A DNA stretch of 5,456 nt from Alloiococcus sp035301245 (GCA_035301245.1 DATGUS010000006.1:1-5456), one strand, 5' to 3'; counted from the stretch's first letter, positions 1 through 5,299 are shown. Notes: generated from the letters alone by a model not told the origin. A program made the numbers and translations.

Positions 1-77
1 GTTCTGTTCGTCGTGCAAAATTATATTATTTACGTAATCTACGTGGAAAAGCAGCACGTATTAGAGAACGTCGATAA
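1..77 (+). CDS. rplS: 50S ribosomal protein L19, C-terminal end (partial)
   Basis: Only the last 24 codons are present, read in frame from base 3 to the TAA at 75-77; the 5' part lies outside the window. The translation begins SVRRAKLYYLRNLRGKAAR and ends IRERR. It is the very basic tail typical of bacterial L19, in which the RRAKLYYLR segment is highly conserved. L19 sits at the 30S-50S interface of the ribosome. Identification rests on recognising this tail and on the neighbourhood, since rplS precedes rbgA (ylqF) in Bacillus subtilis. An intrinsic terminator follows 20 bp after the stop, so rplS closes its own operon. Confidence 0.93.
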   Translation, partial: SVRRAKLYYLRNLRGKAARIRERR

Positions 78-97
78 ATTGAAATCAGTTCAGAAGG

Positions 98-126
98 GAG
101 CTTGTCAATGTTGGCAAGCTCTTTTT
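98..126 (+). terminator. Rho-independent terminator after rplS
   Basis: A 9-bp stem, GAGCTTGTC (98-106) with GGCAAGCTC (113-121) and one T-G wobble, closes a 6-nt loop (AATGTT) and is followed at once by TTTTT (122-126). This is a classic intrinsic terminator placed 20 bp after the rplS stop codon. It separates rplS from lepB, although I see no convincing promoter in the 52 bases between it and lepB, so partial read-through may feed the next genes. Confidence 0.9.
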
Positions 127-178
127 ATGTTAGATCATAAATTAGCAAGAAATAGATGGAAAATGGCAGGGATTAGAA

Positions 179-751
179 ATGTTAAATGACCGCGAGAATG
201 AATGGATAGAATGGTTGAAAGTATTTTTAGTGGCATTAGCTATTACAGCTTTTATAAGAACGTTTTTATTTGCACCAATAATTGTTGATGGGTTTTCGAT
301 GTATCCAACGCTACATGACCAAGATAAAATGTTAGTGAATAAAATAGATTACCATTTTAATGAGCCAGAACGTTTTGATATTATCGTTTTTCATGCTTCT
401 GAACAAAAGGATTTCATTAAACGAATTATTGGGTTACCAGGAGAGCATGTGGAAGTCAGGGATCATACATTGTACATTGATGGTGAAGAAGTAGCAGAAC
501 CATTTCTTGATTATAAGAATGACAATGGGATGATTGATGAACCGACTTTTTATGAAAATTTCACTTTAGAAGAGCTGCCTGGTGGTTACTCGAAAATCCC
601 GGAGAATGAATATTTAGTTTTAGGAGACAATCGAAATAACTCAACCGATAGCCGAATTATTGGCTTAATCTCAAAATCGCAAATTGTCGGTAAAACTAAT
701 ATCGTTTTTTGGCCCATTAGTCGCTGGCAAACTATGAAGTCTCTTGAATAG
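179..751 (+). CDS. lepB: Type I signal peptidase (SipS/LepB family)
   Basis: This 190-residue membrane-bound protease would remove signal peptides from exported preproteins on the outer face of the cytoplasmic membrane. It has a short N-terminal cytoplasmic segment, one transmembrane helix at about residues 13-31 and an extracytoplasmic catalytic domain. The family boxes are in order: GFSMYPTL with the nucleophile Ser40, the KRIIGLPGE box with the general base Lys81, and the C-terminal GDNRNNSTDSR box at 149-159. Both Ser/Lys dyad residues are intact. The length fits Gram-positive prokaryotic-type (P-type) enzymes, which have one membrane anchor. The start is ATG 179, with AGGGA (168-172) 6 nt upstream. 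The gene follows the rplS terminator and precedes rbgA by 41 bp, an order I recall from other Bacillaceae. Bacilli often carry several signal peptidases, so which paralogue this is (sipS, sipT and so on) cannot be decided here. Confidence 0.95.
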   Translation: MLNDRENEWIEWLKVFLVALAITAFIRTFLFAPIIVDGFSMYPTLHDQDKMLVNKIDYHFNEPERFDIIVFHASEQKDFIKRIIGLPGEHVEVRDHTLYIDGEEVAEPFLDYKNDNGMIDEPTFYENFTLEELPGGYSKIPENEYLVLGDNRNNSTDSRIIGLISKSQIVGKTNIVFWPISRWQTMKSLE

Positions 752-792
752 TTGACGGGTATAATTACATTTCAAAACGGAGGATGTAGATC

Positions 793-1641
793 ATGACGAT
801 ACAATGGTTTCCAGGGCATATGGCAAAAGCCCGGCGTGAACTTGAGGAAAAATTAAAACTAGTTGACTTTATTATTGAGCTGGTTGATGCACGTGCTCCC
901 TTATCTTCACAAAATCCTATGTTACAAGACATCTTGAAAGATAAGCCTAAACTAATATTACTTATGAAAAAAGATTTAGCTGATCCGAAACAAACTGAAA
1001 AGTGGGTTAGTACTTTTGAGGAAGAGGGACACTTAACTTTAGCTGTCGATGTGAATAACAAGGCAGACATCTCTCAAGTTGTTCAAAATGGTAAACAACT
1101 TGGACAGAAGAAAATGAATTGGCTTGCTAAAAAAGGTATTAAACCCCGGCCAGCTAGAGCAGTAATTATCGGAATTCCTAACGTAGGAAAATCTACGTTA
1201 ATCAATCGATTAGCAAATAAAAGAATTGCTAAAACAGGTGATAGGCCTGGAGTGACAAAACATCAATTATGGATAAAAGTTAAAGGTGATTTTGATTTGC
1301 TGGACACCCCTGGAATTTTATGGCCAAAATTTGAGGATCAAGCAGTAGGTTATCGTCTAGCGGCCATCGGTACAATTAAAGATGACCTTGTTTCCATGCA
1401 AGACGTTGTAGCCTATGTGATCAACTATCTTCAAAAGCATTATCCCGATATGCTCCATAATCGCTACGGTATCAACGGAGACATGGAAGATATGTGGGAT
1501 ATATTTACAGCTATCGGAGAGAAACGAGGAGCGCTCGAGAGCGGGGGGCATGTTAACTTTGACAAAGTAGCTGATCTAGTCAGCCGTGATTTACGAACAG
1601 GCAAACTCGGCAGAATAACACTCGAATCAGTTAACGACTGA
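793..1641 (+). CDS. rbgA: Ribosome biogenesis GTPase RbgA (YlqF), circularly permuted
   Basis: This 282-residue GTPase acts late in 50S subunit assembly; in B. subtilis it promotes maturation of a 45S intermediate and entry of late proteins such as L16. The N-terminus MTIQWFPGHMAKARRE is the family signature. The motifs occur in permuted order: a G4-like MKKD at 58-61, a G5 region near 83-89, G1 GIPNVGKS at 127-134, G2 around GVT at 153-155 and G3 DTPG at 171-174. The C-terminal part (about 180-282) corresponds to the RNA-binding domain and keeps the AIGEKRG and SGG motifs. Length equals the B. subtilis protein. An oddity is Met58 where the G4 consensus NKxD has Asn. The start is ATG 793 with GGAGG (779-783) 9 nt upstream. 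It is probably co-transcribed with lepB. No intrinsic terminator with a T-tract follows it. Confidence 0.96.
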   Translation: MTIQWFPGHMAKARRELEEKLKLVDFIIELVDARAPLSSQNPMLQDILKDKPKLILLMKKDLADPKQTEKWVSTFEEEGHLTLAVDVNNKADISQVVQNGKQLGQKKMNWLAKKGIKPRPARAVIIGIPNVGKSTLINRLANKRIAKTGDRPGVTKHQLWIKVKGDFDLLDTPGILWPKFEDQAVGYRLAAIGTIKDDLVSMQDVVAYVINYLQKHYPDMLHNRYGINGDMEDMWDIFTAIGEKRGALESGGHVNFDKVADLVSRDLRTGKLGRITLESVND

Positions 1642-1668
1642 GACACATACCTATAGACGAACACCATA

Positions 1669-1698
1669 CACTACGTCATATTCATATTATGCGTAGTG
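1669..1698. repeat. Bulged 11-bp hairpin downstream of rbgA
   Basis: CACTACG (1669-1675) pairs with CGTAGTG (1692-1698), and CATA (1677-1680) pairs with TATG (1688-1691), leaving one bulged T (1676) and a 7-nt loop. The stem starts 27 bp after the rbgA stop codon. It is not followed by a T-tract on either strand, so it is not a standard intrinsic terminator. It could stabilise the 3' end of the lepB-rbgA mRNA, or be a protein-binding palindrome; this is inference. Confidence 0.6.
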
Positions 1699-1747
1699 AC
1701 AGTAGACTGAATTTCTCCCCATCCGCTTGATATTAGACCATCGCTAC

Positions 1748-1816
1748 GGAAATACATTTCGCTTTCCAGGGGCGGCTGGTGAGCCTTAGCTCCCCTAGGA
1801 GTCTCAATGTATTTCC
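1748..1816. repeat. Bacillaceae-type intergenic palindromic repeat (short copy)
   Basis: The outer arms GGAAATACATT (1748-1758) and AATGTATTTCC (1806-1816) are a perfect 11-bp inverted repeat. Inside, AGGGG (1768-1772) pairs with CCCCT (1792-1796), continued by CC/GG across a bulged A, and GGCT (1774-1777) can pair with AGCC (1781-1784). The wording, with TTTCGCTTTCC, GGCTGGTGAGCC and AGGAGTCTCAATG in this order, matches from memory a dispersed intergenic repeat common in Bacillaceae chromosomes. Those copies usually have a longer GC-rich middle, so this one looks internally shortened. The palindrome is seen directly; the family assignment is recall and was not searched. Confidence 0.65.
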
Positions 1817-1890
1817 TCCACTAAAAATGATTCCTGATTTTAAAATTATTAAAATTATTATTCTTGTCGTTAGAGGTGGAGGACTTCGAC

Positions 1891-1968
1891 ATGATTTTAG
1901 GTGAGGCAAGTAATCGCAGTCCAAGCACGGTTCTGAAGCCCTGCAGAGAGGGGGTGCTACTTGAATAA
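1891..1968 (+). CDS. Possible 25-codon small ORF with good RBS (hypothetical)
   Basis: ATG 1891 is preceded by GGAGGA (1878-1883) with a 7-nt gap, a ribosome binding site as good as those of the real genes here. The frame runs 25 codons to TAA 1966-1968; the peptide starts MILGEASNRSPSTVLK and ends CREGVLLE. The same frame is open upstream to about 1835. I do not recognise the peptide. It overlaps the hairpin at 1924-1958 and lies in repeat-like DNA, so it may be a coding relic or an accident. No promoter is evident in front of it. Low confidence that it is translated. Confidence 0.2.
   Translation: MILGEASNRSPSTVLKPCREGVLLE
1924..1958. repeat. Nested GC-rich hairpin in the intergenic mosaic
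   Basis: AGCAC (1924-1928) pairs with GTGCT (1954-1958), and inside it CCCT (1939-1942) pairs with AGGG (1949-1952) around a 6-nt loop, with a 10-nt bulge (1929-1938) on the left side. No T-tract follows, so it is not a terminator. The bulge text GGTTCTGAAG after GCAC and the following AGAGAGGGGG faintly recall the conserved GCACGGTTCTGA...GAGGGG stretch of group II introns, but no other intron part is found. Confidence 0.4.
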
Positions 1969-1993
1969 TCTCCTCATAATGAAGCTGTAGCGT

Positions 1994-2011
1994 TGCGTTA
2001 CTAGAAACGCA
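1994..2011. repeat. Small perfect hairpin
   Basis: TGCGTT (1994-1999) and AACGCA (2006-2011) form a 6-bp perfect stem with the loop ACTAGA. No T-tract follows. It is short and could be chance, but it directly follows a GTAGCGTT word (1987-1994) that recurs at 2152-2159. Confidence 0.35.
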
Positions 2012-2273
2012 GGAGCATAATTAACGAAAAACAACATAGTGAATCGGTAGACACAGTTCCATTTATAAGCAAAATTGAGATTATGCCTAACATGAGGGAT
2101 GAATTCGTCATAGCATCCGAGACATCCTGTTTTAGCGTAGTGTTTATTTCCGTAGCGTTTGGATTATCGCTTACTTTAACAGACGGGAAGAGCGTTTTCG
2201 TTGAAACTATGTCACATTTTTTATCTTATGCCCCAGTTTTAGTGTATAGGAAGTTTAGTGTTTGATTTATTTA

Positions 2274-2303
2274 TTAACAATATGGATTTAAAGTCGATAT
2301 AAA
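2274..2303 (+). promoter_or_regulatory. Putative sigma-A promoter for rnhB-ylqG-ylqH
   Basis: TTAACA (2274-2279, 5 of 6 to TTGACA) and TATAAA (2298-2303, 5 of 6 to TATAAT) are separated by 18 bp. Transcription would start near 2310, giving a leader of only about 13 nt in which the AGGTGA ribosome binding site (2311-2316) lies at the very 5' end. That short leader is the main reason for caution. A promoter is expected here, because rnhB is cut off from rbgA by the long gap. Confidence 0.45.
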
Positions 2304-2322
2304 GAGAGACAGGTGAGTTTAG

Positions 2323-3105
2323 ATGAAGAAGAATTCAATAGCAGAATTAAGGGAATTGTTTAGGAATGATGAGTTAACCGGGGAAATGATCGACCAACTG
2401 AGGTCGGATGAGCGGAAGGGAGTACATGCAATTATTAATAGCTATGAAAAGAAGAAGCAAAAAGAAAAGCAATTAAAAGAACAATTCGTTAATATGCAGG
2501 TTTACGAGCGTGCGTTCGGTGAAAAGGGTTTTCGCCTTATCGCAGGTGTAGATGAAGCGGGAAGAGGCCCTTTAGCAGGACCGGTTGTCGCTGCATCCGT
2601 TATTTTACCTTCAGATTTTACCTTGTTTGGCTTAACTGACTCCAAGCAACTCAACGAAAAACAGCGCTTAAGCTTTTATCACACTATTAAAGAACAGGCA
2701 ATCACATATAACGTATCGATAATTGATAATCAGACAATCGATAGAATGAATATATTTGAGGCAACTAAACTAGCTATGACTCAATCATTAAAAGCATTAG
2801 ATCCTCAACCTGATCATTCACTGATCGATGCCGTTAAGCTAACCGGTTTAAATCATCCAACAACACCTATTATTAAAGGTGACCAAAAAAGTGTATCCAT
2901 CGCCGCAGCAAGTATTTTAGCTAAAGTCACACGCGATCTATTAATGAAAGAAATACATAAGGAATTTCCAAGCTATGATTTTAAATCCAATATGGGATAT
3001 GGAACGAAACATCATGTTGAGCAAATAAAAGAACGTGGCATCACACCATACCATAGAAAATCATTCGCTCCTGTTAAAGAAGCTATTAATTATCAATTGG
3101 GGTGA
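2323..3105 (+). CDS. rnhB: Ribonuclease HII
   Basis: This 260-residue enzyme cuts RNA in RNA/DNA hybrids and starts ribonucleotide excision repair by nicking at single ribonucleotides in DNA. An N-terminal extension of about 70 residues, helical and Lys/Glu-rich, is usual for Bacillus RNase HII. The catalytic domain starts at GVDEAGRGPLAGP with Asp77 and Glu78 and the substrate-reading GRG at 80-82. Further motifs are DSKQL at 106-110, LID with Asp169, KGD with Asp187 followed by SIAAASILAKVTRD, and GYGTKHH with Tyr226, the conserved tyrosine next to the 2'-OH. All four metal-binding acidic residues are present, so it should be active. The start is ATG 2323 with AGGTGA 6 nt upstream. Its TGA lies inside the ribosome binding site of the next gene, which implies translational coupling. 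Confidence 0.96.
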   Translation: MKKNSIAELRELFRNDELTGEMIDQLRSDERKGVHAIINSYEKKKQKEKQLKEQFVNMQVYERAFGEKGFRLIAGVDEAGRGPLAGPVVAASVILPSDFTLFGLTDSKQLNEKQRLSFYHTIKEQAITYNVSIIDNQTIDRMNIFEATKLAMTQSLKALDPQPDHSLIDAVKLTGLNHPTTPIIKGDQKSVSIAAASILAKVTRDLLMKEIHKEFPSYDFKSNMGYGTKHHVEQIKERGITPYHRKSFAPVKEAINYQLG

Positions 3106-3110
3106 TAAAT

Positions 3111-4931
3111 GTGTCAGTTGAGCATATAAATCAGCGCTTACCGATCATAAGATCATCTGATTCGACCAGTGGATTAAGGGACGGTCAAATTATACGAGGC
3201 CAAATATTGAAACTTTATCCAAATCATAAAGCCATGATTCAAATCGGCTTAAAAAAATTAGTGGCACAACTCGAAACACCGCTTACGTTAGGGGATAAGT
3301 ATCATTTTCAAGTTAACGTTGCAAATGACATCATATATTTAAGAATGCTTGGTGAGAAATTAACAGAGCAATCAGCTAAAAATAGTTCAACTCTTTTAAA
3401 ACAATTAAATTTAAAAACGACTAAAGATAATGGTACTTTTATACAATCATTACTCAGTGATAATGTTCCTTTTAATGGAGAACAACTTAAAAAAGCTTTG
3501 AGGGTGCTTGATCAATCGCATGATAAAGAACACGCACAACAGACGCTTAAACACATGCTAGCCGCAAACTTACCGATAACTAAACCTGTTTTTGATGCAT
3601 TGACGTCTCAAGGTAAAAACAAGCTTGCTAATCAATTGCAACAACTACAACAAAATCTAACTCAACAAGTAAGCTTACCCCCTTTTGAACAATATGTCTC
3701 TAGTTATGTAAACCAGCTTATCGGATTACCTTCTAACACTACACAAGCGGTAGAAAACGAGGTACTTTTTGACACGACGACTAATAAAACAACATTTTTT
3801 AACGCATTAAAATTAATTGGAATGATTGAACCTGAAGTCAATAATGATGAATGGGGAACAAATTGGAAGTCATATCTTAGTCAATCATCAGTCTCGAGTT
3901 CACTTACAACAGGCAACATAGAGAAACATGATTATTTTTTACTCAATAATAAGAATGGGCAGGATATTATCTCTGCTTTTACTAAAATAAAGACTAACCA
4001 AGAATCATTGTTTGATCTCGGAAATCAGTGGAAGCACTTATTTTCCAGTAGAATAGCTCAGTCGGTACAATCACAATCGCCCCTTTCTACCTCTGAATAT
4101 CAACAAATGAATCGATTTATTTCGCATGAGGTTTTACCTCTACTTCCAGAATCACAACAAGAACAACTTGCTAAGTCATTAAAAAATGAGCCTCAATCCT
4201 TTGTTAAATTGATAAAAGTTATGGAACTTCTTCAAGATAATCAAATATACAGAAGAATATCTCACTTTCTTGCCCAGATTGAATTATCCAATGACTATAA
4301 TAATCAATCAGCAGAACAACGTTTTTATCAGTATATGAAAAATTTTGCGAATATGGTAGGTTTATCATATGAAAGTCAAGTAGCCGAGAATATGAATAGT
4401 CAGTTGGATAATACGCTCAAAGGGTTATTACTACAATTAATCCATCAAAATCAAAGTGAAGCTCCAATACTGGAGCATTCAACCAAAATTTTAAATATTA
4501 TAAATGGATTACAGCTGCAATCTGTTAATGAAATTAACAATATTCTTTACGCTCATCTCCAATTTCCAGGTGACAAATTAGGACTTGCCAATGAAGTGGA
4601 CTTAAAGTTTGAAGGGAAAAAGAAAAACGGGCATATAGATTCAGATTACTGTCGTATCCATTTTTTTCTAGATCTTAATCATTTAAAAGAAACAATTATC
4701 GATATGAACGTTCAGAATCGTTCAGTTACAGTGACTGTCTATAATGATTTAAAGGAATTGAAGTCAATGTCTACTCCCTTTATCGGTCTTTTAAAAGAGA
4801 GCTTAGAATCATTAAAGTATCATCTTTCAACTGTTTTATTTAAACCGCTTAGTTCAAAAACTGATCAAAAAAACACTCTAAAGAATTCGCCTTATGAAAC
4901 TTATACACAAGGGATGGATTATCGAATATGA
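3111..4931 (+). CDS. ylqG: FliK-like large protein of unknown function (YlqG family)
   Basis: Predicted length is 606 residues with GTG 3111 as start. GGGGTGAT (3099-3106) lies 4-5 nt upstream, whereas the in-frame GTG 3102 has no ribosome binding site. There is no signal peptide or membrane helix, so it is probably cytoplasmic. Residues about 20-80 look like a small beta-rich module (GQIIRGQILKLYPNHKA, then KLVAQL and LGDKYHFQV). The middle (about 90-480) is helical, polar and rich in Gln and Asn. Residues about 483-580 resemble the C-terminal domain of flagellar hook-length control protein FliK: a strand (CRIHFFLDL), a second strand (RSVTVTVYN) and a long amphipathic helix (FIGLLKESLESLKYHLSTVL). 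The position between rnhB and a FlhB-C-like gene matches B. subtilis ylqG, whose role is not known to me. The FliK link is a pattern-based inference that the neighbour supports. Confidence 0.8.
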   Translation: MSVEHINQRLPIIRSSDSTSGLRDGQIIRGQILKLYPNHKAMIQIGLKKLVAQLETPLTLGDKYHFQVNVANDIIYLRMLGEKLTEQSAKNSSTLLKQLNLKTTKDNGTFIQSLLSDNVPFNGEQLKKALRVLDQSHDKEHAQQTLKHMLAANLPITKPVFDALTSQGKNKLANQLQQLQQNLTQQVSLPPFEQYVSSYVNQLIGLPSNTTQAVENEVLFDTTTNKTTFFNALKLIGMIEPEVNNDEWGTNWKSYLSQSSVSSSLTTGNIEKHDYFLLNNKNGQDIISAFTKIKTNQESLFDLGNQWKHLFSSRIAQSVQSQSPLSTSEYQQMNRFISHEVLPLLPESQQEQLAKSLKNEPQSFVKLIKVMELLQDNQIYRRISHFLAQIELSNDYNNQSAEQRFYQYMKNFANMVGLSYESQVAENMNSQLDNTLKGLLLQLIHQNQSEAPILEHSTKILNIINGLQLQSVNEINNILYAHLQFPGDKLGLANEVDLKFEGKKKNGHIDSDYCRIHFFLDLNHLKETIIDMNVQNRSVTVTVYNDLKELKSMSTPFIGLLKESLESLKYHLSTVLFKPLSSKTDQKNTLKNSPYETYTQGMDYRI

Positions 4932-5203
4932 AACAAAACAGAAAGAAAGCTGCAGCTCTTCGTTATGATCAAGACAAAGAATTGGCACCAAGAGTTGTAG
5001 CTACAGGTGAAGGTCTAACCGCTGAAAATATAATGAATAAAGCAAAGCAGAATAATATTCCCATGCTCGAAGACAGTTCATTAGTGGAATTGTTGGCTGA
5101 ACTTAACATTAACGAAACAATACCTGAAGAACTCTACCAGGCCGTTGCAGAAGTGTTTGCTTTTATTTATAGAGCTGATCAAAAAGCAAAAATGTTGGAT
5201 TAA
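4928..5203 (+). CDS. ylqH: FlhB C-terminal domain-like protein (YlqH, export-switch family)
   Basis: This 91-residue protein matches the cytoplasmic C-terminal domain of flagellar export protein FlhB and its type III secretion relatives (EscU/YscU/HrcU). Recognisable blocks are AAALRYDQDKELAPRVVATG at 8-27, NNIPMLEDSSLVELL at 42-56 and ETIPEELYQAVAEVFAFIY at 63-81, the last nearly identical to FlhB. The membrane domain is absent, and so is the NPTH self-cleavage motif: the homology begins just after where PTH would lie. The protein thus equals a ready-made FlhB cleavage fragment. Its ATG overlaps the ylqG stop as ATGA, with AAGGGATGG at 4909-4917 upstream, so translation is coupled to ylqG. 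Helicobacter pylori HP1575 (FlhX) is a known stand-alone FlhB-C homologue. A role in flagellar export is inferred, not shown, since no other flagellar gene is in the window. Confidence 0.9.
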   Translation: MKQNRKKAAALRYDQDKELAPRVVATGEGLTAENIMNKAKQNNIPMLEDSSLVELLAELNINETIPEELYQAVAEVFAFIYRADQKAKMLD

Positions 5204-5219
5204 TCTATCTTTTTTTACG

Positions 5220-5240
5220 ACAACATTCGCTAATTGTTGT
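5220..5240. promoter_or_regulatory. Inverted repeat overlapping the sucC -35 region
   Basis: ACAACA (5220-5225) and TGTTGT (5235-5240) form a perfect 6-bp inverted repeat around 9 nt. It begins 17 bp after the ylqH stop. A T-run (TTTTTT, 5252-5257) follows only after 11 nt, so it is a poor intrinsic terminator. The right arm overlaps the proposed -35 box of sucC, so it could instead be an operator. I see no match to a cre (CcpA) site. Confidence 0.35.
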
Positions 5241-5265
5241 GAAAAGTTTTGTTTTTTACTACAAT
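5237..5265 (+). promoter_or_regulatory. Putative sigma-A promoter for sucC
   Basis: TTGTGA (5237-5242, 4 of 6 to TTGACA) and TACAAT (5260-5265, 5 of 6 to TATAAT) are separated by the optimal 17 bp. Transcription would start near 5272, leaving a leader of about 28 nt with a full GGGAGG ribosome binding site (5287-5292). The geometry is good, and sucC normally begins its own operon with sucD. Confidence 0.65.
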
Positions 5266-5299
5266 AGACATGCAGTGAATTTTGATGGGAGGATGCATG

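Larger units (their letters stand above)
1642..2322. other. Long non-coding gap between rbgA and rnhB, repeat mosaic
   Basis: In B. subtilis rbgA and rnhB are close neighbours; here 681 bp separate them. I find no convincing protein gene. The stretch holds a bulged hairpin (1669-1698), a palindromic repeat (1748-1816), a tandem 9-bp repeat TAAAATTAT (1841-1858), a possible 25-codon ORF (1891-1968), a hairpin (1924-1958), a smaller hairpin (1994-2011), a tRNA-Leu-like 15-mer (2041-2055) and a promoter for rnhB (2274-2303). Between about 2056 and 2270 I see only AT-rich sequence with two CGTAGYG motifs. The 1740-1960 part is visibly more GC-rich than the rest, which fits inserted repeat DNA. 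Confidence 0.7.

Noticed and set aside
127..178. Promoter directly upstream of lepB
   Set aside because: The best pair (TTAGAT 130-135 and TAGATG 153-158) matches the -10 consensus at only 3 of 6 positions, too weak to call.
752..765. TTGAC and a perfect TATAAT between lepB and rbgA
   Set aside because: They are only 3 bp apart, and no -35-like hexamer sits 16-18 bp before the TATAAT. The start would fall at the rbgA ribosome binding site. Co-transcription with lepB is simpler.
765..1070. Minus-strand reading frame opposite the start of rbgA
   Set aside because: It lies opposite a well-supported gene, and its protein has low-complexity Ser-rich composition with no known motif. The minus-strand frames at 1357-1551, 1464-1667 and 5081-5320 were rejected as antisense shadows for the same reason.
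1669..1698. Hairpin after rbgA as an intrinsic terminator
   Set aside because: No T-tract follows the stem on either strand.
1733..1924. Minus-strand 63-codon frame across the palindromic repeat
   Set aside because: It is created by reading through the repeat; no ribosome binding site or family pattern is visible.
2083..2265. 60-codon plus-strand reading frame in the rbgA-rnhB gap
   Set aside because: There is no ribosome binding site before its ATG and no recognisable protein pattern, and it overlaps the CGTAGYG motifs and inverted-repeat arm. It is probably a chance frame in AT-rich DNA.
3102..3110. GTG 3102 as start of the FliK-like gene (4-bp overlap with rnhB)
   Set aside because: No Shine-Dalgarno sequence lies upstream of it. 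GTG 3111 has GGGGTGAT at the right distance, so the later start is preferred.
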